From Leptotrichia shahii (lineage in GTDB: Bacteria > Fusobacteriota > Fusobacteriia > Fusobacteriales > Leptotrichiaceae), in NCBI RefSeq assembly GCF_008327825.1, contig NZ_AP019827.1, forward strand, positions 1,116,001 through 1,180,000: 64,000 bases of DNA, in the 5' to 3' direction. Below the pieces are notes generated by a model. The model ran no database searches, was not told where the DNA came from, and saw only the letters and a list, made by a program, of their open reading frames with translations. Below, piece after piece: positions 28,236-36,392 of this stretch; position 1 is the first letter of the stretch; the number at the start of each line of letters is the position of its first letter. Made by a program: the position numbers and the translations under genes.

Positions 28236-29975
28236 ATGATTAACGATATTAGAAATATAAAAACTCTTGCTGGAAATAAATATAAAAATCTTAAAAAGCC
28301 AATATTTTTTCTAACAATAGATGCTATATTTTATATGATGAACTACGCAATGTTTTATTTTACAATTATTGATTTGATGAATAATAATTTTACGATGAAA
28401 AAGTTGATAATCTATACTTTTATTATGATTTTTGCAATTATTTGCAGATTTATATTAAATCGTATCGGATATATTGGAATTCAAAGTGAAGGGGCTAAAA
28501 TTATTCAGGATTTGAGAATCAGGATGGGGGATCATTTGAGAAACTTGAATTTGGGATACTTTAACAGTCATAATATTGGGAACATTATTAATATTATGAC
28601 AAATGATTTACAGGATTTTGAGCAGGTTATAACTCATAGCACATCAGAAATTATAAAGTTATCCATACTGACAATTTATCTTCTGTTAATTATATTTGCA
28701 ATTTCTCCCCTACTTGCCATATTGCAACTAATAATCTCCCTGACTGGATTAATATTTGTCATTCTGGGAACAAAAAAAGGTGCAAAAATAGCATTGAAAA
28801 AGAAGCATACTATGGATAATGTTGTTTCACGGATGGTGGAATATATCGCCGGAATGGAGCTTTTTAAGGCATATAATCTGACTGGGGAAAAATTTAAAAG
28901 ACTAAAGGACAGCTTTAATGATTTGAAAAGGGAAAGTATAAATACTGAAATTGCTCTTGCCCCCTATGTTATGATTTTTCAGCTTATTACAGATATTTCC
29001 TTTGCCTTGCTTCTGCTTGTATCTACACAGCTTTTTATGGCTTCTTCCATTAATAAAGTTGAATTTTTTTCATACATAATTATTGGACTTACACTTTCAA
29101 ACGTGCTAAAAGCCTTTTCTACACAATATACTTTTATCCAATACTTGAAACTTGCCACAGATAAACTGATAAATGTGCATAATGAAAAGGAAATTTCCTA
29201 TGAACTTGAAAAAGTTACTTTACCAAATTACAATATAAAATTTCAGAATGTAAATTTTTCTTATGAAAAAGACACTCCTGTTCTAAAAAACATCACTTTT
29301 GAAGCAAAACAGGGGACAAAAACTGCCCTAGTCGGTTCATCAGGCTCTGGAAAAACAACTGTTACCAGCCTTATTGCAAGATTCTGGGACTGCCAGTCTG
29401 GCGAAATTACCATTGGTGGGATAAATATCCAAAAAATATATCCTGAAGAGCTGCTTACAAATATAAGCATGATTTTTCAAGATGTCTACTTGGTAAATGA
29501 TACTTTTGAAAATAATATAAGGCTAGGAAAACCAAAGGCTACAAGGGAAGAAGTAATAAATGCGGCTAAAAATGCCAATTGCCACGATTTTATAATGGAA
29601 AGCGAAAATGGATATGACACTGTAATCGGAGAAGGCGGCTCTACCTTATCTGGTGGAGAAAAACAGAGAATTTCAATTGCAAGAGCATTATTAAAGAATA
29701 CGCCGATTATTTTAGTTGATGAAGCCACAGCCTCACTTGATGCCGACAACGAACACGAAATAAGAAAATCACTAAATATTCTTACAAAGAACAAAACTGT
29801 AATTACAATCGCCCACAAACTCAACACGATAAAAGATTATGATAAAATTATAGTTATGTCTGACGGAATAATCGAAGAAATTGGGAATCATAAGCAGCTT
29901 ATGAAAAATAAAGGACGATATTACAAAATGTATACTGAAATGGAAAAGGCACAGTCAGAATTTGAACTAATTTAA
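28236..29975 (+). CDS. ABC transporter, fused permease and ATPase (subunit 2)
   Basis: The start is placed at ATG 28236, 8 bp after a GGGGG ribosome binding site that begins at the stop codon of the previous gene. An in-frame GTG at 28227 overlaps that site. The 579-residue protein mirrors its neighbour. It has an exporter-fold membrane domain, Walker A GSSGSGKT, signature LSGGEKQR, Walker B IILVDEATASLD and a canonical D-loop. It is very likely the heterodimer partner of the preceding protein. Here the ATPase motifs are fully consensus, whereas subunit 1 departs in the D-loop. Confidence 0.88.
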   Translation: MINDIRNIKTLAGNKYKNLKKPIFFLTIDAIFYMMNYAMFYFTIIDLMNNNFTMKKLIIYTFIMIFAIICRFILNRIGYIGIQSEGAKIIQDLRIRMGDHLRNLNLGYFNSHNIGNIINIMTNDLQDFEQVITHSTSEIIKLSILTIYLLLIIFAISPLLAILQLIISLTGLIFVILGTKKGAKIALKKKHTMDNVVSRMVEYIAGMELFKAYNLTGEKFKRLKDSFNDLKRESINTEIALAPYVMIFQLITDISFALLLLVSTQLFMASSINKVEFFSYIIIGLTLSNVLKAFSTQYTFIQYLKLATDKLINVHNEKEISYELEKVTLPNYNIKFQNVNFSYEKDTPVLKNITFEAKQGTKTALVGSSGSGKTTVTSLIARFWDCQSGEITIGGINIQKIYPEELLTNISMIFQDVYLVNDTFENNIRLGKPKATREEVINAAKNANCHDFIMESENGYDTVIGEGGSTLSGGEKQRISIARALLKNTPIILVDEATASLDADNEHEIRKSLNILTKNKTVITIAHKLNTIKDYDKIIVMSDGIIEEIGNHKQLMKNKGRYYKMYTEMEKAQSEFELI

Positions 29976-29978
29976 TAT

Positions 29979-30030
29979 AAAATATACCCAATCTTGAATT
30001 TTTCGATCAAAAATTTGGGTATATTTTTAT
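29979..30030. terminator. Bidirectional terminator between ABC cassette and symporter
   Basis: AAATATACCCAA (29980-29991) pairs with TTGGGTATATTT (30014-30025), with a 22-nt loop. T-rich runs follow on the plus strand. On the minus strand the stem itself ends in A/T pairs followed by TTAAATTAG-type sequence. It separates convergent genes. Confidence 0.75.
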
Positions 30031-30048
30031 TTTTTATATCTCTAATTA

Positions 30049-31392
30049 CTAATCTTTTAACAATGGATCCTTCTTCGTAACTTCAACTACCAATTTATGT
30101 AGCCCAATCAACGCTATCAAATTTGGAATTACCATAAGACCATTAAACATATCCGCAAGTTCCCATACTAAATCAACTTTTTGTAATGAACCTGCCACTA
30201 TGCAAACCATTACTAAGGCTCTGTAAATATTAAGTGCTTTTTTACCAAATAGATATTTCACATTAGCTTCCCCAAAGAAATACCATCCAATTATTGTAGA
30301 AAATGCAAAAAAGAATAATGCAATTGCAACAAATATTACTCCAAAGTTCCCCAATACTGCTTGAAATGCTTGCTGTGTCAATGAGATTCCAGTTCCTTTA
30401 GCTCTTCCATCTGCAATTAATATTACTAGTGCTGACAATGTCAAAATTACAAATGTATCAATGAAAACTGTAACAATCGCAACGTGTCCCTGATCTTCGG
30501 GATTTTTAACTTTCGCAATTGCATGTGCATGTGGTGTTGATCCCATTCCAGCTTCATTTGAAAATAGCCCTCTTGCAACTCCAAATCTTATTGCCTTTCT
30601 CATTCCAGCTCCAGCAAATCCTCCTAAAACTGCTTTTGTTGAAAAAGCATTTACAAAAATTGCCTTAAATGCCATTCCTGTATTTCCAATATTTAATAAA
30701 ATAATAGTCACACATGTTATAATGTATAAAACTGCCATAATCGGCACAATTTTCTCAGTAACCGAAGCAATTCTCTTTACACCGCCAAAAAATATAAATC
30801 CAGATAAAATTGCTAAAAATAATCCTGTTACAATTGTTGGAATATGAAAAGCATTATGAAAAGCATCTCCAACTGAATTTGCCTGAACCGCATTTCCCAT
30901 AAATCCTAGTGAAAGTATACAAGCAACTGCAAAAAATCCTGCTAAAAATTTAGCTGCTTTTCCACCATTAAATAAAGTTTGGATATAATAAGCAGGCCCT
31001 CCTGTCATTTCCCCATCTTTTTTTTGTTTAAAAATTTGGCTTAATACTGCTTCTGAATAAATAGTAGCCATTCCAAAAAATGCACTTAACCACATCCAAA
31101 ATATTGCTCCAGGCCCTCCAGACACAATCGCTGTTGCAGCTCCTGCAAGATTTCCTGTTCCAACTTGTGCAGCGATTGCTGTTGCTAATGCCTGAAATGA
31201 TGACATTCCATTACTATCTGCCTTTTCTCCACTGAGGTCAAATCCACCTGTCAGCTGCTTTAATCCAGTTTTAAATTCCCTGATTTGAATAAACTTCAAT
31301 CTAAAAGTGTAAAATATACCCGTTCCAACTAACAATATAATTAAAATAACTCCCCAAAAAAATCCATTAAAATCCTTAATAACGTTTAACAT
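30049..31392 (-). CDS. Sodium:alanine/glycine symporter, AGCS family
   Basis: The 447-residue protein has about eleven transmembrane helices. It carries AGCS family signatures: SSFQALATAIAAQVGTGNLAGAA (residues 63-85, split here only by position), GGPGAIFWMW, and GVARGLFSNEAGMGSTPHAHA in the middle. AGCS proteins import alanine or glycine with sodium. The tandem glycine riboswitch at 31598-31778, followed by a terminator hairpin, points to glycine as the physiological signal. It also suggests glycine is the substrate, and that is inference. The protein is full length with no anomalies. Confidence 0.93.
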   Translation of the reverse strand: MLNVIKDFNGFFWGVILIILLVGTGIFYTFRLKFIQIREFKTGLKQLTGGFDLSGEKADSNGMSSFQALATAIAAQVGTGNLAGAATAIVSGGPGAIFWMWLSAFFGMATIYSEAVLSQIFKQKKDGEMTGGPAYYIQTLFNGGKAAKFLAGFFAVACILSLGFMGNAVQANSVGDAFHNAFHIPTIVTGLFLAILSGFIFFGGVKRIASVTEKIVPIMAVLYIITCVTIILLNIGNTGMAFKAIFVNAFSTKAVLGGFAGAGMRKAIRFGVARGLFSNEAGMGSTPHAHAIAKVKNPEDQGHVAIVTVFIDTFVILTLSALVILIADGRAKGTGISLTQQAFQAVLGNFGVIFVAIALFFFAFSTIIGWYFFGEANVKYLFGKKALNIYRALVMVCIVAGSLQKVDLVWELADMFNGLMVIPNLIALIGLHKLVVEVTKKDPLLKD

Positions 31393-31490
31393 TTAAACTT
31401 TTCTCCTTCTATTTTTATATTTTGAATTTTAAATGAATGTAGAATTTAGGCTGTGTATTTCAAACAAATAACATTATAATTTAGATTTAT

Positions 31491-31540
31491 TCAAATAAAA
31501 AGGCTGCCTTCTGCTTTAAAATAAAGCGCAGACAACCTCT
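31491..31540 (-). terminator. Terminator hairpin of the glycine riboswitch expression platform
   Basis: On the minus strand, AGAGGTTGTCTGCGCTTT (from 31541) pairs with AAAGCAGAAGGCAGCCT, ending at 31501. A TTTTATTTG run follows. The hairpin stands between the second aptamer and the symporter start, as expected for ligand-controlled attenuation. Confidence 0.75.
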
Positions 31541-31597
31541 AAAAAATCTTTTTATACTAAAAAAGAAATATAAAATTATAATTTTATATGTGTTAAT

Positions 31598-31778
31598 CTC
31601 TGTTCTTTTACCTGAGAGTTTAGGGAAAATATTCCTTTGCTCCTTCGGTGCAGTCATTTAAGACCATCTCTCCAGAGGTTCGTCCACTATGAGTCCTTTT
31701 ACCTGAAAGAGTCACTTCTTCGGTGTTTCAATTATATTTTTAATACTTTTCTAATATAATTAAAATCTCTCCTCATAC
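31598..31778 (-). ncRNA. Tandem glycine riboswitch (gcvT element)
   Basis: Read on the minus strand, two aptamers occur in series. Each contains GGAGAG near its 5' side, then CACCGAAG, and then CTTTCAGGT or CTCTCAGGT followed by AAAAG. Aptamer 1 spans about 31778-31690 and aptamer 2 about 31682-31598, joined by a short linker. This is the classical cooperative tandem arrangement. The downstream gene is an amino-acid:sodium symporter, a known target class. Confidence 0.93.
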
Positions 31779-31805
31779 CTTCATCCAATTTATTCACTTT
31801 TTTAC

Positions 31806-31834
31806 ATAATATCATATTTTTTTTATTATGTCAA
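31806..31834 (-). promoter_or_regulatory. Promoter of the glycine riboswitch/symporter unit
   Basis: A consensus TTGACA (31834-31829), a 17-bp spacer and TATTAT (31811-31806) lie on the minus strand. They sit about 30 bp before the first aptamer. It is one of the best sigma70-type promoters in the window. Confidence 0.8.
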
Positions 31835-31893
31835 AAAATATTTTTTTATGTTTTTTTATTTAATAATTTTTATATTGTTAATAAACTCAAATC

Positions 31894-32142
31894 TTAATAT
31901 TTCACTTCAAAATAATCAAACATTTTTTTCATTTCATCTTGTGCCATAAGACAAGTATCATAAAGCCATTCCTTTTTACTCTCATAATTTTTTAACCCAC
32001 GATAATAAAACATTTTATACTTATCTTCCAATATAAAAGGCACAATATTATTTTTCAGACATTCCTTAAACATTATAAGCCTTCCAACTCTTCCATTTCC
32101 ATCTTGAAATGGATGAATTTTTTCAATAAATTTATTTACTTT
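31894..32142 (-). pseudogene. C-terminal remnant of a Fic-domain protein
   Basis: This 82-codon open segment has no start codon or ribosome binding site. It begins just after an in-frame TGA at 32145-32143 and overlaps the last 11 bp of the glycosyltransferase gene. It encodes the intact Fic active-site motif HPFQDGNGRVGR and then about 60 residues typical of a Fic C-terminus. The N-terminal part of the Fic fold is gone. It is best read as the 3' remainder of an AMPylase-type gene cut by a rearrangement that brought in the glycosyltransferase. Expression as a functional enzyme is unlikely. Confidence 0.75.
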
Positions 32143-32881
32143 TCAATACTGCTCTAACTGCATAGTGCATAAAATAATAGATTGATTTTAAAAGTGACAG
32201 TTTTTCAATTTTTCGATAAATTTCCCAACGTACTTTTGCTGTTTTAGACTTGTTGCTCGAACGTGAATTATCCAGCACTCGATAATATGCCAGATTTTCC
32301 TTTAATCCATAAATTGTCTTCACATCCTTCACAATTTCTAGCCAAAGTACATAATCTTCATTTTTTTCAAGCTCTTTAAAATATCGTTTCCCAACTTTTT
32401 CCACATCATACATAACTGTAAGACAGCCCAAATAGTTATTTTTCAACATATCTGTATAAGAAATTTCAGGCTTTATGACAATTTCATTAATTTTTTCCCC
32501 ATTTTCCCTAACTCTCGTATATTCTGTACAGCTAATACTCGCATTTTTTTCCTTCATAAATTTTATCTGCTTTTCCAATTTTTGGCTGTGCCAGTAATCA
32601 TCAGCGTCTAAAAATGCAATATATTTTCCATTTGCCAAATCAATTAGATGATTTCTCCCTTTTACAACGCCCATATTTTTTTCAGTATTTACAACCTGTA
32701 TTCTATCATCCTTTTTTGCAAATTCATTTACAACTGCAAGACTGTTATCTGTTGAAACATCATTCATAATAAGCATTTCCCAATTCTCATAAGTCTGTGA
32801 AAGCACTGATTCTATTGTTTTCACAATAAACTTTTCTGCATTGTACATCGGTACGATTATTGAAACTTTTTCCTTTTCCAT
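32132..32881 (-). CDS. Family 2 glycosyltransferase
   Basis: The 249-residue protein has a GT-A fold of family GT2. It begins VSIIVPMYNAEKFI and contains SVLSQTYENWEMLI, NDVSTDNS and the metal-binding segment AFLDADDYW (DAD, residues ~93-95). No membrane anchor is present. Such enzymes add sugars to lipopolysaccharide, capsule or glycoproteins. It lies 24 bp downstream of the Gfo/Idh/MocA oxidoreductase gene and probably shares its transcript. Its 3' end overlaps a Fic gene remnant, evidence for a past junction here. Confidence 0.9.
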   Translation of the reverse strand: MEKEKVSIIVPMYNAEKFIVKTIESVLSQTYENWEMLIMNDVSTDNSLAVVNEFAKKDDRIQVVNTEKNMGVVKGRNHLIDLANGKYIAFLDADDYWHSQKLEKQIKFMKEKNASISCTEYTRVRENGEKINEIVIKPEISYTDMLKNNYLGCLTVMYDVEKVGKRYFKELEKNEDYVLWLEIVKDVKTIYGLKENLAYYRVLDNSRSSNKSKTAKVRWEIYRKIEKLSLLKSIYYFMHYAVRAVLKSK

Positions 32882-32905
32882 TTCCTCTCCTCATTTTAAA
32901 ATTTT

Positions 32906-33886
32906 CTAGTCTTGCGGAAATCTAATTCCCGCCTCAATTCTAGCTTTTGTCTGCACTTCACTTACTAACAGGCTTTTTTCTAGCTGTTTGTAGCAAAATT
33001 CCAAGTCATTTTCATTTACTGCACGAATGAATGCTTTAAACTCAGGTACAACTCTGTCTTTTGAAAATCCATCATCAAAACTTTCTGTTGTTCCATCATA
33101 CATTTTTAATGTAACTTTTCCAACAAGTCCCGGAGCCTCTTCACTTACGATTTTTCCTTCACTTCCTTGAATTACGCCTATTCTTTCTCCTTCACTATCT
33201 TTTGCACATACACACATAGCATTAAAATTTTCGTATTCTATCATAAGAACTCCGCTCGTGTCAATATTTCGCTCGATATTCGCATAATACTTTACATTTT
33301 CAGGCTTTCCAAAAAGTCCTAGAACATAATGCAAATTATACAGCCCCAAGTCCATCAATGCTCCTCCAGCTTTTTCAGGATCAAATACAGGTAAAATTTC
33401 TCCTCTCTTAAAAGCATCATATCTGCTGGAATACTGACTATACTGGCTCTGAACAAGTTTGACATCCCCAATTTTCCCAATCCAGTCTTTTATTTTTTTA
33501 TAATTTTCAAAATAAAGTGTCGTTATCGCTTCAAATAAAAACAGTTTTTTTTCTTTTGCCAAATTCGACAATTCTTTAGCTTGTCTATAATTAGTTGTCA
33601 TCGGCTTTTCAACAATAACATTCAAGCCTTTTTCCAATGCTTTTTTACAATATTCAAAATGTAAAAAATTCGGAACAGCAATATAAACAGTATCAATTCC
33701 AAATTCACAAAGTTTGTTAAAATCATCAGTAAATTTCGGAATATCATATTTTTCACAAATTTCCTCAACTTTACCAATACTATTTTTCGTTCCTTGTATC
33801 CCTGTGATTTCCAATCCTTCCAACCGAACAAGACTAGGCAAAAATTCCTGAACAATCATTCCTGAACCAACAATTCCCAATTTCAT
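32906..33886 (-). CDS. Gfo/Idh/MocA family NAD(P)-dependent oxidoreductase
   Basis: The 326-residue protein has an N-terminal Rossmann domain starting MKLGIVGSGMIVQEF. The family motif VIVEKPMTTN (~91-100) contains the conserved Lys of the EKP signature. The C-terminal beta-sheet domain carries the GGALMDLGLY segment expected for the active-site region. These enzymes oxidise or reduce sugars, inositol or nucleotide-sugars, commonly in surface-sugar pathways. Position upstream of a glycosyltransferase is consistent with that, but the substrate is not identifiable. Confidence 0.88.
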   Translation of the reverse strand: MKLGIVGSGMIVQEFLPSLVRLEGLEITGIQGTKNSIGKVEEICEKYDIPKFTDDFNKLCEFGIDTVYIAVPNFLHFEYCKKALEKGLNVIVEKPMTTNYRQAKELSNLAKEKKLFLFEAITTLYFENYKKIKDWIGKIGDVKLVQSQYSQYSSRYDAFKRGEILPVFDPEKAGGALMDLGLYNLHYVLGLFGKPENVKYYANIERNIDTSGVLMIEYENFNAMCVCAKDSEGERIGVIQGSEGKIVSEEAPGLVGKVTLKMYDGTTESFDDGFSKDRVVPEFKAFIRAVNENDLEFCYKQLEKSLLVSEVQTKARIEAGIRFPQD

Positions 33887-34109
33887 GCAAATTACCTTCT
33901 TTCTCCATATTTTACTTGAAACTTATTTTTTATTCTAATAGTGAAATAATTCATTTTAAAATAGATATGTTCAATAATCTAAGTCTTTTTGGTCAAGGCC
34001 CCTTACTTCAGATATTTATTTTATTAAATTCTAAGTTTGTATGGTTATCGAACAAGTCTAATATTTTTTCTAATTCTAAATCTGCATAATTCTAAAAAAA
34101 TTCAATAAA

Positions 34110-34379
34110 TTATGCCTTTAAATCATCATATTCTCCACTTTCAAACTTTTTCACTATATAACTGCAAATTGGCACAATTTTATATCCATTTTCTCTTGCA
34201 TATTTTACACCAGCATCAAATAATTTTCCTGCAATTCCTTGTCCTCTTAATTCAGGAGAAACTACGGTTGATTCAAAAAACAGTTTTTCTCCTTCCTTTC
34301 TATATGTCAGTTTTGCCAGTTCATCTCCATTTTCTCCAAATATAAAAAATCCTTCATTTACTACATGTCTTATTTCCAT
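34110..34379 (-). CDS. Small GNAT-like N-acetyltransferase
   Basis: The 89-residue protein matches the short GCN5-related acetyltransferase type (Acetyltransf_CG/YjdJ-like). The acetyl-CoA loop region is VSPELRGQGIAGKLF (residues 41-55), preceded by a beta-hairpin with AKLTYR. PICSYI follows. It is a complete single-domain protein of the length usual for this group. Substrates are mostly unknown. The ~220 bp upstream toward the oxidoreductase gene contains no other gene. Confidence 0.82.
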   Translation of the reverse strand: MEIRHVVNEGFFIFGENGDELAKLTYRKEGEKLFFESTVVSPELRGQGIAGKLFDAGVKYARENGYKIVPICSYIVKKFESGEYDDLKA

Positions 34380-34450
34380 TTTTCAAACTTCCTTTCAATA
34401 TTTTGATTAAATTATATATCAAAATCATCTCAAAATCAAATTTAAAAAAT

Positions 34451-35209
34451 TTATAAATATTTCAATATTTTACGCTTGTATTTGATAAATTCTTCTGACA
34501 TTATAATCTCTTCATTATTATACCCTTTATTCTCGCTCTTTTTCAAGTCAATATTTATTCCCGCAACAATTTTTCCTGGACTTCCTGCCAAAATATAAAT
34601 CCTATCAGAAAGCAATATTGCTTCATCAATATCGTGAGTGATGAATAAAGTTGACATTTTTATTTTTTTCATAATATCCAAATACCAGCTATGAATTTTA
34701 TTCTTTGTAATGGCGTCCAATGCACTGAATGGCTCATCAAGGAGAGCAACTTCGCTGGAAAATAAATATGTTCTAAGCAATGCCGCTCTTTGCTTCATTC
34801 CGCCTGATAGTTTACTTGGATACAAATTTTCCGTACCTTCTAATCCAAAATCTTTAAAATACGGCTTTGCAATTTCCCGTGCCTTATTTTTATTTTCCCC
34901 CCTTATTACAAGCGGAAGTGCCACGTTGTCAATGATTTTTTTGTGAGGTAAAAGCAAGTCCTTTTGCAACATATAGCTTATTTCCCCAGATTTTCCAGTT
35001 ATATCTTCTCCACTCATTTTCACATTCCCGCCATCAGGCTTTAAAAGTCCTGCAATAATGTTAAACAACGTTGTTTTCCCGGCACCACTCACTCCTAGAA
35101 TACAAGCCAGCTCATTTTCATACAAATCAATTGAAACATTTTCCAAAACTTTTTTATTTTCAAAAGAAATGGAAATATCTTTTATTTCCAGCTTTTTGTC
35201 TTTCTTCAC
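34451..35209 (-). CDS. ABC transporter ATP-binding protein, ThiZ-like
   Basis: The 252-residue ATPase starts at GTG 35209, with GGAG 7 bp upstream. Walker A is GVSGAGKT, the signature is LSGGMKQR and Walker B is VALLDEPFSALD. These are typical of the nitrate/taurine/thiamine-precursor importer class. It is the last gene of the TPP-riboswitch operon and energises the permease and binding protein encoded upstream. A 160-bp gap with a repeat copy and a strong palindrome separates it from the binding-protein gene, so it might also have separate control. Confidence 0.85.
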   Translation of the reverse strand: MKKDKKLEIKDISISFENKKVLENVSIDLYENELACILGVSGAGKTTLFNIIAGLLKPDGGNVKMSGEDITGKSGEISYMLQKDLLLPHKKIIDNVALPLVIRGENKNKAREIAKPYFKDFGLEGTENLYPSKLSGGMKQRAALLRTYLFSSEVALLDEPFSALDAITKNKIHSWYLDIMKKIKMSTLFITHDIDEAILLSDRIYILAGSPGKIVAGINIDLKKSENKGYNNEEIIMSEEFIKYKRKILKYL

Positions 35210-35240
35210 TTAATATCTCCTTAATATAACATATTTTAAT

Positions 35241-35323
35241 CATTTATAAAAGTGTAAAAATTCCAATAAATACAGCATTTTTAAATTTTCAGCTTTATTA
35301 TTTTTCTTGGCTTTTTGACAAGG
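35241..35323. repeat. Dispersed intergenic repeat, copy A
   Basis: These 83 bp align end to end with 40638-40717 at roughly 80 percent identity by eye. Shared blocks include TAAAAATT, AAATACAG, TAGCTTTATTATTTT (CAGC in this copy) and TGACAAGG. It lies 32 bp upstream of the ThiZ-like gene, within the operon. It is followed directly by a perfect inverted repeat. Confidence 0.7.
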
Positions 35324-35338
35324 GGTCAAGACCCCTTG
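35319..35338. repeat. Strong inverted repeat in the ThiY-ThiZ gap
   Basis: CAAGGGGTC-AA-GACCCCTTG is a perfect 9-bp stem with a 2-nt loop, unusually GC-rich for this genome. On the minus strand it is followed by TCAAAAAG, not a T-run, so it is a poor terminator. It could stabilise or process the mRNA between the two genes. Confidence 0.7.
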
Positions 35339-35369
35339 CTATTATAAATATTGTTATTAGTCAAATTTT

Positions 35370-36344
35370 CTATTTCAAATACTTGTTGCTATATCCAAAA
35401 TCCTTTGGTATTTCACGCTCTACAGCCTTATTTTTGTAAAGCCATTCATAAAATCTGTTCCAACGGTTTCCGTCAATTATTCCCCATTCCTTTGCATCAG
35501 ATTGATATTCTTTAGAAATCCATTTTTGACTTGCTGTTACCAAGTTTATGTCAAGTTCTGGAGAATTTTTTACCAAAATTTTTGCTGATTCTTCTGGATT
35601 TTTCATTGCATATTCATACCCTTTTTTTATTGCCTTCAAAACTTTTTTTGCAATTTCAGGATTCTTTTTCAGAAAGTCATTATTTGCGATAATTACTGGG
35701 CTATAGTAATCAAGTTCTTTAGCATAGTCTCGTATTTTTAGAAAATTTGTCTGAAGTCCTGCTCTTTCTGTCGCAATTCCATCCCACGCATAATAAACCC
35801 AGACAGCATCGACATCAGTCTTTAAGCCAGTTACGACATCTGTTATCGTATAAGGAATTAATTTTACTTTGGAAAAATCTCCTTTATCATCTGTTACTAA
35901 TTTTTTTAAAATGGCTTGCTCAATGTTATCTTCCCAAGTGGCATATTTTTTACCTTCCAGTTTTTTCGGCGAATCAATGCCTTTTTCCTTTAATGAAATA
36001 ATTCCAGATGTATTATGCTGAAGAATTGCTGCAACAGCTGTCACTGGCACAGGATTTTCCTTTGCAAACGATTTTGCCAATGTATCCTGAAAACTTATTC
36101 CAAATTCTGCCCCTCCAGTTCCGATAAGTGCAGTTGTACTACCTTCAGGCGGCTGTACAATTTCCACATTCAATCCTTCCTCCTTGAAATATCCTAGGTC
36201 TTTTGCCACATAAAGCCCCGTATGATTAGTGTTTGGCACCCAGTCCAGTACAATTTTTACTTTCTGATTATTTTTAGATTTCCCACATGAAACAGCCAAA
36301 ATCAAGATTAAACATAAAATTAAAATTTTTGAAATTTTTTTCAT
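35370..36344 (-). CDS. ABC transporter substrate-binding lipoprotein, ThiY-like
   Basis: The 324-residue protein has a lipoprotein signal with lipobox AVSC (C20). Residues ~28-315 form an NMT1/THI5-type periplasmic-binding fold, with VLDWVPNTNHTGLYVA and PPEGSTTALIGTG. The THI5-like family binds pyrimidine precursors of thiamine (HMP or formylaminopyrimidine). The TPP riboswitch and the thiamine-binding protein gene at the start of the operon support this. The gene is 48 bp downstream of the permease gene. Confidence 0.9.
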   Translation of the reverse strand: MKKISKILILCLILILAVSCGKSKNNQKVKIVLDWVPNTNHTGLYVAKDLGYFKEEGLNVEIVQPPEGSTTALIGTGGAEFGISFQDTLAKSFAKENPVPVTAVAAILQHNTSGIISLKEKGIDSPKKLEGKKYATWEDNIEQAILKKLVTDDKGDFSKVKLIPYTITDVVTGLKTDVDAVWVYYAWDGIATERAGLQTNFLKIRDYAKELDYYSPVIIANNDFLKKNPEIAKKVLKAIKKGYEYAMKNPEESAKILVKNSPELDINLVTASQKWISKEYQSDAKEWGIIDGNRWNRFYEWLYKNKAVEREIPKDFGYSNKYLK

Positions 36345-36392
36345 TTTTTATACCTCTCTTTATTTTTATTTTGAATTTTTTTATTTAAAAAT

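Noticed and set aside
33961-34109. GGTCAAGGCCCCTTACTT near 33990 as another copy of the dispersed repeat's hairpin end
   Set aside because: Only a short stretch resembles the GTCAAG/CCCCTT block and the preceding ~80 bp do not align with copies A or B.
35319-35338. GC-rich perfect hairpin as an intrinsic terminator after the ThiY-like gene
   Set aside because: The sequence following the stem on the minus strand is TCAAAAAG, not a T-run, and the next gene belongs to the same transporter. It is recorded only as an inverted repeat.
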